The notes beneath the pieces were generated by a model. That model was not told the origin of the DNA. It did not search any database and saw only the letters and a program-made list of their open reading frames with translations. From assembly GCF_000821065.1 (NCBI RefSeq), contig NZ_CDGG01000001.1, positions 4,092,001-4,156,000 on the forward strand: DNA of 64,000 bases, given 5' to 3'. This document shows positions 55,913 through 64,000 of the stretch, one piece after another (position 1 is the first letter of the stretch; every line of letters starts with the position of its first letter). Source of the stretch: Oceanobacillus oncorhynchi (lineage in GTDB: Bacteria; Bacillota; Bacilli; Bacillales; Amphibacillaceae). A program made the position numbers and the translations under genes.

Positions 55913-57721
55913 TTAATCCTCATCCATCTTCAGGACTGCCATAAACGCTTCCTGAGGAACTTCTACAGAACCTACCATCTTCATACGCTTTTTACCTTCT
56001 TTTTGCTTTTCAAGAAGCTTTCTTTTTCGGGAAATATCTCCGCCGTAAAGCTTTGCTGTTACATCCTTACGTACCGCTTTGATATTAGAACGGGCTACAA
56101 TTTTGTTACCGATTGCTGCTTGAATCGGCACTTCAAATTGCTGTCTTGGAATTAGTGTCTTCAGCTTTTCAACAATCTGCTTTCCGCGTTCATACGCAAA
56201 GTCACGGTGGACAACAAGCGATAACGCATCAATTGAATCGCCATTAAGCAATATATCCATTTTCACAAGACGGGAAGGCTGGTAGCCGATCAGCTCATAA
56301 TCAAATGAAGCATATCCCTTTGTCTGTGATTTTAACTGGTCAAAGAAGTCATATACAATCTCCGAAAGCGGAATATGATAGACTACATTTACACGAATAT
56401 CATCTAAATATTGCATATCTACAAAATTCCCGCGTTTCTTTTGGGCAATTTCCATCACTGCTCCGACGTAATCGTTCGGAACCATAATTGTAGCTTCTAC
56501 GTATGGCTCACGTACTTCCTCAATTACTTGTGGATCTGGCATTTCAGAAGGGTTATCAACCGAAAATACATCACCATTCGTCAGCTCAACTTCAAAAATA
56601 ACACTTGGAGCAGTCGTAATTAAACTGATACCAAATTCTCTTTCAATACGCTCTTGGACAATTTCCATGTGGAGCAGTCCCAGGAATCCGCAGCGGTAGC
56701 CGAAACCAAGCGCCTGGGAAGTCTCTGCTTCGTATTGCAGGGAAGAATCATTCAGTTCTAAACGTTCTAACGCTTCTCTTAAATCATTGTAATCATTAGA
56801 ATCTACCGGATATAGTCCGCAGAATACCATTGGATTCAGACGGCGGTAACCAGGCAGCGCTGTATCCGCTGGTCGATCAGCCAACGTAATCGTATCTCCG
56901 ACCCTTGAATCACCGACATTTTTAATCGATGCAGTTAAATAACCAACATCCCCGACCGTCAACTCTTTTTTGGCAAGCTGCTTCGGTGTAAATACCCCGA
57001 CTTCATTCACTTCAAATTCTTTTCCGGTAGCCATCATCTTAATTTTGTCTCCGACTTTCACAGAGCCTTCCTTCACACAAACATAAGCGATAACCCCGCG
57101 GTAAGTATCATAAAGCGAGTCAAAGATTAACGCTTTTAACGGGTCCTCAGCCTCTCCAGGGGGCTCTGGAACAACCTCTGCTATACGCTCCAGAATTTCC
57201 TCAATCCCTATATTTGCTTTGGCAGAAGCTAGAATTGCTTCATCGCCGTCGATCCCTAACACATCTTCCAGCTCTTTTTTCACTTTTTCCGTATCAGCAC
57301 TCGGCAAATCAATTTTATTAATTACCGGAATGATTTCTAAATCATTTTCCATCGCTAAATAAACGTTTGCCAAGGTCTGCGCTTCAATCCCCTGTGCTGC
57401 GTCTACGACAAGAATCGCTCCTTCACAGGCTGCCAAGCTTCTGGATACCTCATAAGTAAAATCAACATGGCCTGGCGTATCGATTAAATGAAAAATAAAT
57501 TCTTCGCCAGCCTGGTTTGTATATTTTAATTGTACTGCATTCAGTTTAATGGTTATTCCGCGTTCACGCTCTAAATCCATTCCGTCCAGCAGCTGGTCTT
57601 TCATTTCACGTTTTGTCACGGTTTCTGTATTTTCAAGAATACGATCAGCTAATGTAGACTTCCCATGATCGATATGGGCAATAATCGAAAAGTTTCTGAC
57701 CTTTCTTTTTTTATTCGTCAT
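55913..57721 (-). CDS. lepA: Elongation factor 4 (LepA), ribosomal GTPase
   Basis: Ribosome-associated GTPase implicated in back-translocation or 30S biogenesis. It has 602 residues: G1 AHIDHGKST (15-23), G3 DTPGH, G4 [11 protein letters not shown]-like domains II, III and V, and the LepA-specific C-terminal domain with [21 protein letters not shown]. The ATG at 57721 is placed by AGGAG; an in-frame GTG three codons up is too close. Confidence 0.98.
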   Translation of the reverse strand: MTNKKRKVRNFSIIAHIDHGKSTLADRILENTETVTKREMKDQLLDGMDLERERGITIKLNAVQLKYTNQAGEEFIFHLIDTPGHVDFTYEVSRSLAACEGAILVVDAAQGIEAQTLANVYLAMENDLEIIPVINKIDLPSADTEKVKKELEDVLGIDGDEAILASAKANIGIEEILERIAEVVPEPPGEAEDPLKALIFDSLYDTYRGVIAYVCVKEGSVKVGDKIKMMATGKEFEVNEVGVFTPKQLAKKELTVGDVGYLTASIKNVGDSRVGDTITLADRPADTALPGYRRLNPMVFCGLYPVDSNDYNDLREALERLELNDSSLQYEAETSQALGFGYRCGFLGLLHMEIVQERIEREFGISLITTAPSVIFEVELTNGDVFSVDNPSEMPDPQVIEEVREPYVEATIMVPNDYVGAVMEIAQKKRGNFVDMQYLDDIRVNVVYHIPLSEIVYDFFDQLKSQTKGYASFDYELIGYQPSRLVKMDILLNGDSIDALSLVVHRDFAYERGKQIVEKLKTLIPRQQFEVPIQAAIGNKIVARSNIKAVRKDVTAKLYGGDISRKRKLLEKQKEGKKRMKMVGSVEVPQEAFMAVLKMDED

Positions 57722-57771
57722 TTCACGCACACTCCTAAGTTTTTCCTGTAGCCCCTATTTTTCTTCCCATA

Positions 57772-57817
57772 ACAAAAGGCGTCAATTACTAGCATTGATT
57801 ATAGCAATTGACGCCTT
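57772..57817 (-). terminator. Terminator between the yqxA-type gene and lepA
   Basis: AAGGCGTCAATT pairs perfectly with AATTGACGCCTT around an 18-base loop. On the minus strand TTTTGTT follows. Confidence 0.8.
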
Positions 57818-57845
57818 GAGATTCAATGATTAACTTAGGTGTTGA

Positions 57846-58151
57846 TTAAAAAAACAACTCTCCTATTCCATACATGATGGATACAATTACTTCAAATAAT
57901 TGTTTGACGATGCCTCCCATAGTAGCTGCTGTACGGTTGGTCAACGAATAATTTCCACCTTCAAGTACATCTGTTTCTGCAACAATAATCTCTTCCTGTT
58001 CCTCTCTATCTTGCGCTTCATCCTCTATTACTTCAACTGCAGGAGTGTCGGAGGATACCGTTTGTTCAGCCGGCTCATTCTTCTGCATTCCAAATACGAG
58101 TCCGCTCAGAAAAAAGATGACGAGCAATAATAATATAATAATATTTCGCAT
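57846..58151 (-). CDS. yqxA: YqxA-type small membrane protein (DUF3679)
   Basis: A 101-residue protein with an amino-terminal helix (about 4-21), an acidic middle (EVIEDEAQDREEQEE), and a second amphipathic/hydrophobic segment at the carboxyl end. Placed directly after spoIIP as in B. subtilis, where yqxA is transcribed with gpr and spoIIP. The ATG has AAGGAG at good distance. Function unknown, possibly related to sporulation through its operon. Confidence 0.82.
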   Translation of the reverse strand: MRNIIILLLLVIFFLSGLVFGMQKNEPAEQTVSSDTPAVEVIEDEAQDREEQEEIIVAETDVLEGGNYSLTNRTAATMGGIVKQLFEVIVSIMYGIGELFF

Positions 58152-58184
58152 CAAATCGCTCCTTACATAAGAATATTCACATAC

Positions 58185-59357
58185 TTATTCATCAGACTGA
58201 ACGGCTTCGGCATCCCAATAATAGTCGCTGAATACTTCTGCTAAGGCATCAGCAGAACGATACAGCTCATCCATCGTGTTATCTACACCGCCAAATTCAA
58301 TCAACAATGCATTTTCTGCCATATCCTGATTGTAAACGCCATTCCCGCTTGATCCGTCCTTTTGGAACACTCCCCGGCTTAAACCCGGATATTCTTCTTC
58401 CATCAATCCATGCAGCTCTGTTGCTACTTTCAGATTCCTTTCATAATCCGGATGCCCGGTGCCGATAACAAATAAAATCTTTGCATAATCTTCGCCTTCA
58501 ATCGTTTGTGTCGTCTTGTCTCTGCGAAGGGCGTCTCTATGAAGGTCAAACATGTATTGAATCTCCTGATTGCCGGCCACTGCTTCCGCAACAATATCCC
58601 GAGAGACTTCGTAGGATTGATGATATCCCATGCCTCTTTCATTCAGGAGCTCCCCGAAATCTGTATTATCTACTTGTGTGCCAATTCCTTTCCTTTTAAG
58701 ACCTTCTGCTAAACGATCACTGACATTTGTGATATTAATCTCCCCATGCATGGCGCTATTGGGGTCTGTTTCATCTGGCAAATGCGGTAAAAACGACTCT
58801 CTGTTGTGGGTATTATAAATAAACACAACATCTCTGTCTCCAGTTGTTTGCTTGCTTTCCGTTTCCTCTGTTTCTTCTGCATCTCCTGTCTCCTCCTCAT
58901 CTTCACCTGTCAGCACCGCTTCCCTTTCCCTTAATACTTCCTCTAAAGGCGGATTGGACTCAATCGGAAAGTGAGTAAAATCATTTTCACTTGCCATTAA
59001 TAATTGATTGTCAAATATCGAAAAACCTGGAATTTCATTACCAAAAAAGCTCCTGGGATCTGTTGGTTTCACATTAGACGTAAGCTCAAGAAACACACCA
59101 GATAATTGAGGTATTTCTGCTTCCCCTTCCGGAAAACTCTGCTTATAAGCACGATTTTCCATTGTAATCAAATGATAAAAAATCGCACTATCCATTTCCT
59201 TCGTCCAATTCGATAACGTATCTGATGAAAATCGATAGGCAGGCTGGACTGCCGTTAATATACTTATTAAAAGAAATATACTGACAAAAAATATAATATA
59301 AAGCCCGCTTCGTCGAGAAAAGGTTTGTACCATTTTGCTCCAGTTATTTTTTTTCAT
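58185..59357 (-). CDS. spoIIP: Stage II sporulation protein P, peptidoglycan amidase/endopeptidase
   Basis: With SpoIID and SpoIIM it thins septal wall during engulfment. It has 390 residues: a membrane anchor (about 17-37), a linker with an acidic insert, then the catalytic domain. Zinc/catalytic residues align as His184 (YNTHNRES), His273 (FDLHRDA) and Glu354 (LLIEFGG). The ATG at 59357 is preferred although AAAGGTGG is 14 bases away; the frame also contains a GTG at 59375. It follows gpr. Confidence 0.95.
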   Translation of the reverse strand: MKKNNWSKMVQTFSRRSGLYIIFFVSIFLLISILTAVQPAYRFSSDTLSNWTKEMDSAIFYHLITMENRAYKQSFPEGEAEIPQLSGVFLELTSNVKPTDPRSFFGNEIPGFSIFDNQLLMASENDFTHFPIESNPPLEEVLREREAVLTGEDEEETGDAEETEETESKQTTGDRDVVFIYNTHNRESFLPHLPDETDPNSAMHGEINITNVSDRLAEGLKRKGIGTQVDNTDFGELLNERGMGYHQSYEVSRDIVAEAVAGNQEIQYMFDLHRDALRRDKTTQTIEGEDYAKILFVIGTGHPDYERNLKVATELHGLMEEEYPGLSRGVFQKDGSSGNGVYNQDMAENALLIEFGGVDNTMDELYRSADALAEVFSDYYWDAEAVQSDE

Positions 59358-59480
59358 AAAAATACACGATGCCACCTTTCTCTAATAACTCTATAGTCCA
59401 ACCTATGAGTAAACTAGAGAAAGTAGAACCGTGTAAAAAGAAAAAATAGACTTGATAGAGGATGTTAAAGCTTCATACGG

Positions 59481-60578
59481 CTACCTGGAATAGCTTGAAA
59501 AATTATCAATCGTTACTGTCTCATGTAATGCAGCGTTCAGCCCATTTGCTATCACTTCAGCCATATCAATCATAAAGCCGTCTACCTCTTTAGGCGTAAC
59601 CATTAAATTATGACCAATCGGCGTTAATACTTCCATTATCAGCTGTCTTTTTTCTTCTTCCGACAGGCCGCCAACAATGCCGAACAGCTTTTCACGCTGT
59701 GCTTTATCAGGCAAGTCCTCATCTGTTAACTGCTTCGAGCCGAAATTCATACCAGCAGGAGTTAAGGATTTAGATGGATCATCTCTTTCATTCCATTCTC
59801 TACCGAAGTGTTTCAATAAGTAATCAATGGTATCGCTTGTAATAGTAACTGCATCCACCACCGTTGGCACGCCAATAGCAATCACAGGTATACCGAGTGT
59901 CTGACGGCTTATTTCTTTTCGTTTATTGCCAACCCCTGAACCTGGATGTATACCTGTATCCGATAATTGAATGGTTTCATTCACTCTGCTGATAGATCTC
60001 GATGCTAGCGCGTCAATGGCAATAACGAAATCAGGCTGGTATTTTTCGATAATCCCAAAAATCACATCGCTGGTTTCTATACCTGTCACTCCCATCACAC
60101 CCGGTGTAATCGCAGCTACTTCGCTATATCCTTCTGCCACAGATTCCGGCTGAAGACGAAATAAATGACTGGTTACCAGCACTTTCTCTACCGTCATCGG
60201 ACCCAAAGCATCCGGTGTTACATTCCAATTACCTAACCCCACAATCAGACAAGAGGCCTGATCAGGCAAGTCTTGCTTTCTCATTAATTCCTCCAGCTCT
60301 TTTGCTAAAATCTTCGCTGCTTGATGCTGTTTCTCTGTATCTTGCTTTTTGACACCGTCAGTATGAATGGTGACATAGTTCCCCGGCTTCTTCCCAATTT
60401 GTTCAGCGCCTGCCTCATCAATCGTCACATAGGAAATATTTATATCCTTTATCGTGCTTTCTTTAAATGTGACACCCGCAACTTCCTTCTGTTTATTGTC
60501 TTGCTTTTCCGTATACATATCCTTTGCTTCTACAGCTAAGTCTGTTCTTACTTGAAAATGATCCTCTCTATTTTTCAT
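59481..60578 (-). CDS. gpr: Germination protease GPR
   Basis: Degrades small acid-soluble spore proteins at germination. It has 365 residues as zymogen. The pro-segment ends near RTDLAVEA (11-18), where self-processing is expected. The atypical aspartate active-site residues Asp123 (VTPDALGP) and Asp189 (AIDALASRS) correspond to Asp127 and Asp193 of the B. megaterium enzyme. Made in the forespore in B. subtilis. AAAGGGG lies before the ATG. Confidence 0.97.
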   Translation of the reverse strand: MKNREDHFQVRTDLAVEAKDMYTEKQDNKQKEVAGVTFKESTIKDINISYVTIDEAGAEQIGKKPGNYVTIHTDGVKKQDTEKQHQAAKILAKELEELMRKQDLPDQASCLIVGLGNWNVTPDALGPMTVEKVLVTSHLFRLQPESVAEGYSEVAAITPGVMGVTGIETSDVIFGIIEKYQPDFVIAIDALASRSISRVNETIQLSDTGIHPGSGVGNKRKEISRQTLGIPVIAIGVPTVVDAVTITSDTIDYLLKHFGREWNERDDPSKSLTPAGMNFGSKQLTDEDLPDKAQREKLFGIVGGLSEEEKRQLIMEVLTPIGHNLMVTPKEVDGFMIDMAEVIANGLNAALHETVTIDNFSSYSR

Positions 60579-60632
60579 TACACCGCACCCCTTTGTTCAA
60601 TATGCTTTATTCTGATAAAATAAAATTCCATT

Positions 60633-60673
60633 ATCTAAAAATAAAGCTTTCCTTCTACACTTTATTTTTAGAT
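60633..60673. repeat. 14-bp inverted repeat upstream of gpr
   Basis: ATCTAAAAATAAAG at 60633-60646 is repeated inverted as CTTTATTTTTAGAT at 60660-60673, with flanking CCATT/GG extending the match. Neither strand has a plain terminator tail. Confidence 0.6.
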
Positions 60674-60768
60674 GGAAATTTCACCGGATAAACTCCTGTT
60701 TTCAAACATTCTTAGCATGCACGCCTGGAATAAATTCATACCAATTTATTGATTAAGCAACAATTCTA

Positions 60769-60797
60769 TTGAAAAGATTAGGTAGCTTTGGTAAAAT
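60769..60797 (+). promoter_or_regulatory. Sigma-A promoter of rpsT
   Basis: TTGAAA (60769-60774) and TAAAAT (60792-60797) are separated by 17 bases. Transcription would begin about 120 bases ahead of the gene, giving a leader with room for regulation. Confidence 0.7.
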
Positions 60798-60927
60798 ACT
60801 CTTGTCGTACTGTGAATATAGACAATTGATGAAAGCATACAAAAGGGCATGTTCAGAAGCAATTCAGCTTGAACAACCTCTAAAACATGTTTTTTAAAAT
60901 CGTATACTTTTTAGGAGGTGAATAAAC

Positions 60928-61188
60928 ATGGCAAATATTAAATCTGCAATCAAACGTGTAGAAGTTAACCAAAAGAAACGGGCTAATAACGTTTCCCAGC
61001 TTTCTGCAATGCGTACGGAGATTAAACGTGTAGAAAAATTTGTAGAAGCAAACGATGTGGAAAATGCAAAAGCAGCATTCCAATCTGCGAACAAGCAAAT
61101 TGATAAAGCGGCTCAAAAAGGAATTATCCACAAAAACGCTGCTAGCCGTCAAAAATCTCGTTTAGCAAAAAAAGTTAACGCATCATAA
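60928..61188 (+). CDS. rpsT: 30S ribosomal protein S20
   Basis: A primary 16S rRNA-binding protein of 86 residues, starting [17 protein letters not shown] and ending [18 protein letters not shown] strong TTAGGAGGTGA site precedes the ATG. Transcribed opposite to its neighbours, as in B. subtilis, and closed by a strong terminator. Confidence 0.99.
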   Translation: MANIKSAIKRVEVNQKKRANNVSQLSAMRTEIKRVEKFVEANDVENAKAAFQSANKQIDKAAQKGIIHKNAASRQKSRLAKKVNAS

Positions 61189-61192
61189 TAAA

Positions 61193-61243
61193 TAAAAGGT
61201 GAAGTAAGTACGGACAATTGCCGTAAATACTTCACCTTTTATT
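61193..61243. terminator. Bidirectional terminator between rpsT and holA
   Basis: AAAAGGTGAAGTA pairs with TACTTCACCTTTT around a loop that itself contains ACGG/CCGT; it is flanked by A- and T-rich tails. Confidence 0.85.
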
Positions 61244-61264
61244 ATGTTTTTGAAACGCAGCTCA

Positions 61265-62287
61265 CTATACTAAATCCATCAACAGTAATTCAAATGCCAG
61301 CCCTTTTTCCATCAGTCCCTGCTTCATTTTGGCATCCGTTTCTGCAAGCTGGCAAAGGATGTAAGACAGACGCTCTTCGGGCAGTTTAGCTTCTCTGGCC
61401 ATTGCTACTTTAATAACATATGGATGTGCGCCAATATGCTTCTGAATTTGGAATTGAGAATACCCCTTCTTTTTCAGCTGCTTCACTCTTAAAATCATAC
61501 GAAATTGGTAAGCAAGCAGTCCAATCATCGCAATTGGATCCTCGTTCATTTTCTCTAAATCCTGATAAATTTGAATTGCTTCCTGAATACTTCCTTTCAT
61601 AACTGCATCGACAAGTGCGATAGACGTAGTGGTCGGGGTATGTGACACTAACTGCTGTGCAATATCTTTTGTAACAACCCCATTTTCTCCAACATAAAGA
61701 GCCAGCTTTTCCATCTCGCTTTGCAGGAGCTGGATATTATTAGAGACCTCTGCTTCCAATATTTCCATCGCCTCTTGTTCAATTTCTATCTCATATGACT
61801 TCATCAGACTTTGAATCCAATTTCTTGCATCTTTTTCTTTTACTTGTTGACAATCCACGGGGGACGCCAGTTTCTTTAATTGTTTTGTTACTTTTTTACG
61901 CTCATCTAATTTTTCATAAGGCGCTATAACCAATAACACCGAATACTCAGGAGGATTTTGCAGATACTCCTGTAAATACGTTAAATCATGTTCAAACGGT
62001 GTTTTATCGGGTTTTGTTTTCACAAAAGAAGCATTGGCGGCAAATATTAATTTGCGTTCACCGAAAAATGGAAATGTTTCTGCATCTGCTAATACTTCCT
62101 GTATGGAGGTTTCTTCTAAATCATAAAGGGATAAATTAGTCTTATCTCCGTCTAAAACTGTTTTTACTAACCGGTCTTTTAATTGTTCCAGAAAAAAGGA
62201 TTCTGTTCCAAAAGCAAAGTAAACCGGATGAATCTGATTAGTTTTTATTTTTTTTATTTGGTCCATCATGCATTTTACGCTTCCCAT
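61265..62287 (-). CDS. holA: DNA polymerase III delta subunit
   Basis: Opens the beta sliding clamp within the clamp loader. About 340 residues with a degenerate AAA+ fold: HPVYFAFGTESFFLEQL at the start, ETFPFFGERKLIF, LAPYEKLDERKK-like VIAPYEKLDERKK, and a helical C-terminal domain. The true start may be one of the ATGs at 62269 or 62266; none has a strong ribosome site. Known as yqeN in B. subtilis. Confidence 0.95.
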   Translation of the reverse strand: MGSVKCMMDQIKKIKTNQIHPVYFAFGTESFFLEQLKDRLVKTVLDGDKTNLSLYDLEETSIQEVLADAETFPFFGERKLIFAANASFVKTKPDKTPFEHDLTYLQEYLQNPPEYSVLLVIAPYEKLDERKKVTKQLKKLASPVDCQQVKEKDARNWIQSLMKSYEIEIEQEAMEILEAEVSNNIQLLQSEMEKLALYVGENGVVTKDIAQQLVSHTPTTTSIALVDAVMKGSIQEAIQIYQDLEKMNEDPIAMIGLLAYQFRMILRVKQLKKKGYSQFQIQKHIGAHPYVIKVAMAREAKLPEERLSYILCQLAETDAKMKQGLMEKGLAFELLLMDLV

Positions 62288-62638
62288 CTAGACATTATTT
62301 CGATACTGAGCATGTGAATGTTCCATGGATAAACTCGTCTCTTTTTATCCTATAAGGAAGCAGACATAAACGCAACAAAAAAATAAAGGAAGAACCGCAA
62401 AACTTTTGCATCCTTCCTTTATGAAGCATCTATATTAAACGCCTTAAAATAAGCTCTAGAAACAAATTTTAAGAACGATATTTGCTTATATATAATTTGC
62501 GCTTCTGTGCAAAAACTATAGATGTCAACTGTTGCTAAAATTGGCTGTTACCATATAGAAGAAGGAATCATGTAAAGAATGTAGATTTTTTTATGTGGAT
62601 GATTTATACTATAATAGTGAGCAGAGGAGGGGTATATC
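62288..62638. other. Divergent holA-yqzM intergenic region
   Basis: It holds a minus-strand terminator (62375-62422) and AT-rich promoter-like sequence, including TATAAT at 62610-62615 ahead of yqzM. No gene is supported. Confidence 0.55.
62375..62422 (-). terminator. Terminator upstream of holA
   Basis: ATAAAGGAAG pairs with CTTCCTTTAT. On the minus strand it is followed by TTTTTTTG, so it would end transcripts coming from comEC before holA. Confidence 0.8.
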
Positions 62639-62773
62639 TTGAACGAATTCGAAAAAGATCCGCAGTACAAAGGCAGCGATGTTGTAGACTCCATTAAAGG
62701 ATTTACCTTTTCATTTCTCTTTTTCTTTATCATTTTTGCGGTGGGCGTTACCATCAGCGTAATTGGTCAATAA
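62639..62773 (+). CDS. yqzM: YqzM family small membrane protein
   Basis: A 44-residue protein from TTG at 62639, behind GAGGAGGGG. It begins MNEFEKDPQ and has one membrane helix (FTFSFLFFFIIFAVGVTISV) with a very short tail. Length, MNEFEK start and location between holA and comEC all match YqzM of B. subtilis. Function unknown. It is followed directly by a terminator. Confidence 0.87.
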   Translation: MNEFEKDPQYKGSDVVDSIKGFTFSFLFFFIIFAVGVTISVIGQ

Positions 62774-62776
62774 TAA

Positions 62777-62822
62777 AAGAGATAGAGGGTCAAAAAGAAG
62801 GGATGCTATCTCTTCTTTTTTT
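62777..62822 (+). terminator. Terminator of yqzM, also facing comEC
   Basis: AAGAGATAG pairs with CTATCTCTT around a 20-base loop and ends in seven T. The other strand also has a T-rich tail, so comEC may end here too. Confidence 0.85.
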
Positions 62823-62856
62823 GTTGTCCGGTAAGGTTTATTCTTTTATTTTTATT

Positions 62857-64000
62857 TTATGGTAAAAAGGTTGAAAAGGTTCCTCCTTCCGCCGTGTAAT
62901 AAAATTGAATCGCCCCATCCTCATCCGTGCGGTACGCTTGAATTCCATTATTTTCTAATATGTCCAATACTTCTTCATTTGGATGATTATAACGGTTATT
63001 TCTCCCGGCTGAAATTAAAGCGAAACGCGGCTGAACCGCTTCTATAAATGCTTCTCCTGTAGATGTTTTACTGCCATGGTGTGCCACCTTTAAAATATCG
63101 ACTTGCAGTGCAGGATAATCATGTATTATTTTTTCTTCAATCTTCTTGCTGATGTCTCCAGTAAACAGCCATTTCAAGCCAAAATTTGTATATAGAACAA
63201 TCGAATTGTTATTTGAATTTCCCGTATCTATATCCGGCGCCAATACCTGAAAGGAAATAGCATCATGAAAGTTCAGTACATCCCCTGATCCAATCTGCGT
63301 TATATTTAATGATGGCTGAATTGCTTGGAACTCTTCTAATAGCACTGGATCAAAATAGGCGCTTACCATTAATTCCTTTACGTTTACCTCTTCTAAAATA
63401 AAACGGACACTCCCAAAGTGATCGACATCGTCATGTGTAACAATAATCGCATCCAGTTCTTTAATCCCCCGCTGATGAAAATAAGCACGAATAATATTTT
63501 TATACACTCCTCTGGTCGGTTCCATATCTTCAAAATGAAAAGCAGAGCCAGCATCGATCATAACAACTGCTTCTCTTCTTGCTGCTTCCACTAAAATAGC
63601 ATCCCCCTGCCCCATATCAAACATGGTCACAATACCTTCCTCCTGAAAATACGGCTTGGCTGCCGTCATTAAAACTGGAAGGATTAAAAGAACCCCTGCA
63701 ATCCAAGCTGCTTTTTCCTGTCTTCGCTCTAAAAACTTCATAAACAAGAAAAAACAAGCAAAATAAAACATGACGCTGAAGATGGATAACTGATCTAGAT
63801 ACATAGGCGGAACGAATGTATTATCGACCCATTCAATAGCTCCCAGAACCCTTTCATGAATAAATGTAAAAGGCTTATCCAATATGACGAGCATACTATC
63901 TGGTAAAAAATGAACAACTGCAAAAACGTACATAAGCGGGATGACGAAGAAGGTAAAATAAGGAATAACTGTCAGATTCATCAGAATAGACAACGGATGA
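62857..64000 (-). CDS. comEC: ComEC/Rec2 competence protein, 3' part (cut by window edge)
   Basis: DNA-uptake channel protein. The visible about 380 residues begin inside the membrane domain (HPLSILMNLTVIPYF) and end with the metallo-beta-lactamase-like domain: FDMGQGDAIL, THDDVDHFGS (metal motif), FTGDIS and ILKVAHHGSKTST. This domain is thought to degrade the non-transported strand. The amino-terminal part lies beyond position 64000. Upstream of holA as in B. subtilis. Confidence 0.95.
   Translation of the reverse strand, partial: HPLSILMNLTVIPYFTFFVIPLMYVFAVVHFLPDSMLVILDKPFTFIHERVLGAIEWVDNTFVPPMYLDQLSIFSVMFYFACFFLFMKFLERRQEKAAWIAGVLLILPVLMTAAKPYFQEEGIVTMFDMGQGDAILVEAARREAVVMIDAGSAFHFEDMEPTRGVYKNIIRAYFHQRGIKELDAIIVTHDDVDHFGSVRFILEEVNVKELMVSAYFDPVLLEEFQAIQPSLNITQIGSGDVLNFHDAISFQVLAPDIDTGNSNNNSIVLYTNFGLKWLFTGDISKKIEEKIIHDYPALQVDILKVAHHGSKTSTGEAFIEAVQPRFALISAGRNNRYNHPNEEVLDILENNGIQAYRTDEDGAIQFYYTAEGGTFSTFLP

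Larger units (their letters stand above)
60579..60927. other. Divergent gpr-rpsT intergenic region
   Basis: Contains a 14-base perfect inverted repeat (60633-60673), the rpsT promoter (60769-60797) and a 130-base rpsT leader with a GTTCA/TGAAC hairpin related to the recurring motif. No gene is supported. Confidence 0.6.

Overview
The window is chromosomal DNA from a low-GC, endospore-forming member of the Bacillaceae. Gene order follows the Bacillus subtilis yqg-yqf-yqe region (rpmG, pbpA, yqgE, sodA ... nfo, cshB, yqfO, trmK, cccA, sigA, dnaG ... recO, yqzL, era ... hrcA-grpE-dnaK-dnaJ ... lepA, spoIIP, gpr, rpsT, holA, comEC). Acid-rich proteins, frequent GTG/TTG starts and the dispersed intergenic repeats suggest the Oceanobacillus/Virgibacillus side of the family; this genus-level placement is inference. 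Sporulation genes (yqfC, yqfD, spoIIP, gpr) show a spore former. Almost all genes lie on the minus strand.

Layout. 1-5820: the end of rpmG, a plus-strand pair of envelope genes behind a structured leader, then pbpA, yqgE and sodA. 6090-6671: a six-gene tRNA operon (Asn-Met-His-Ile2-Ser-Phe in order of transcription) with a clear promoter and terminator. 7090-11014: an Na/Pi cotransporter-family protein, an NfeD-like membrane protein and small yqfZ/yqfX/yqfT-type genes. 11132-21742: DNA repair (nfo), the RNA helicase cshB, yqfO-trmK, cytochrome c550, the sigA/dnaG macromolecular synthesis operon, and ccpN with its partner kinase gene. 22002-25260: glyQS behind a T-box leader. 25341-33669: recO, yqzL, era, dgkA, ybeY, pgpH, phoH, yqfD. 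33784-40154: yqfC, the sigma-W-type nfeD-floA envelope operon, yqeY-rpsU, deoC, mtaB. 40155-47251: an accessory insertion with decayed IS elements, a secreted glutamyl endopeptidase with a lipoprotein, an MFS exporter and a HAD phosphatase. It separates mtaB from rsmE-prmA, which are contiguous in B. subtilis. 47252-54313: rsmE, prmA, dnaJ, dnaK, grpE, hrcA with a perfect CIRCE operator. 54349-64000: hemW, lepA, yqxA-type gene, spoIIP, gpr, rpsT, holA, yqzM and the 3' part of comEC.

The most unusual content is non-coding. (1) A roughly 190-nt structured leader with its own promoter precedes the plus-strand pair at 557-1414, and its closing motif TTTTGAAYATCCTC recurs in several other intergenic regions. 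(2) Where B. subtilis has cdd, between era and dgkA, there is a roughly 400-nt apparently structured non-coding region. It begins at a promoter carrying a LexA-like palindrome and an rRNA-leader-like sequence and ends in hairpins that resemble the right end/guide RNA of TnpB-type IS200/IS605 elements, with no tnpB nearby. (3) A roughly 260-bp palindrome-rich repeat-like element lies immediately upstream of prmA. (4) Other smaller intergenic repeats are listed individually. All calls come from reading the sequence; no database search was run.
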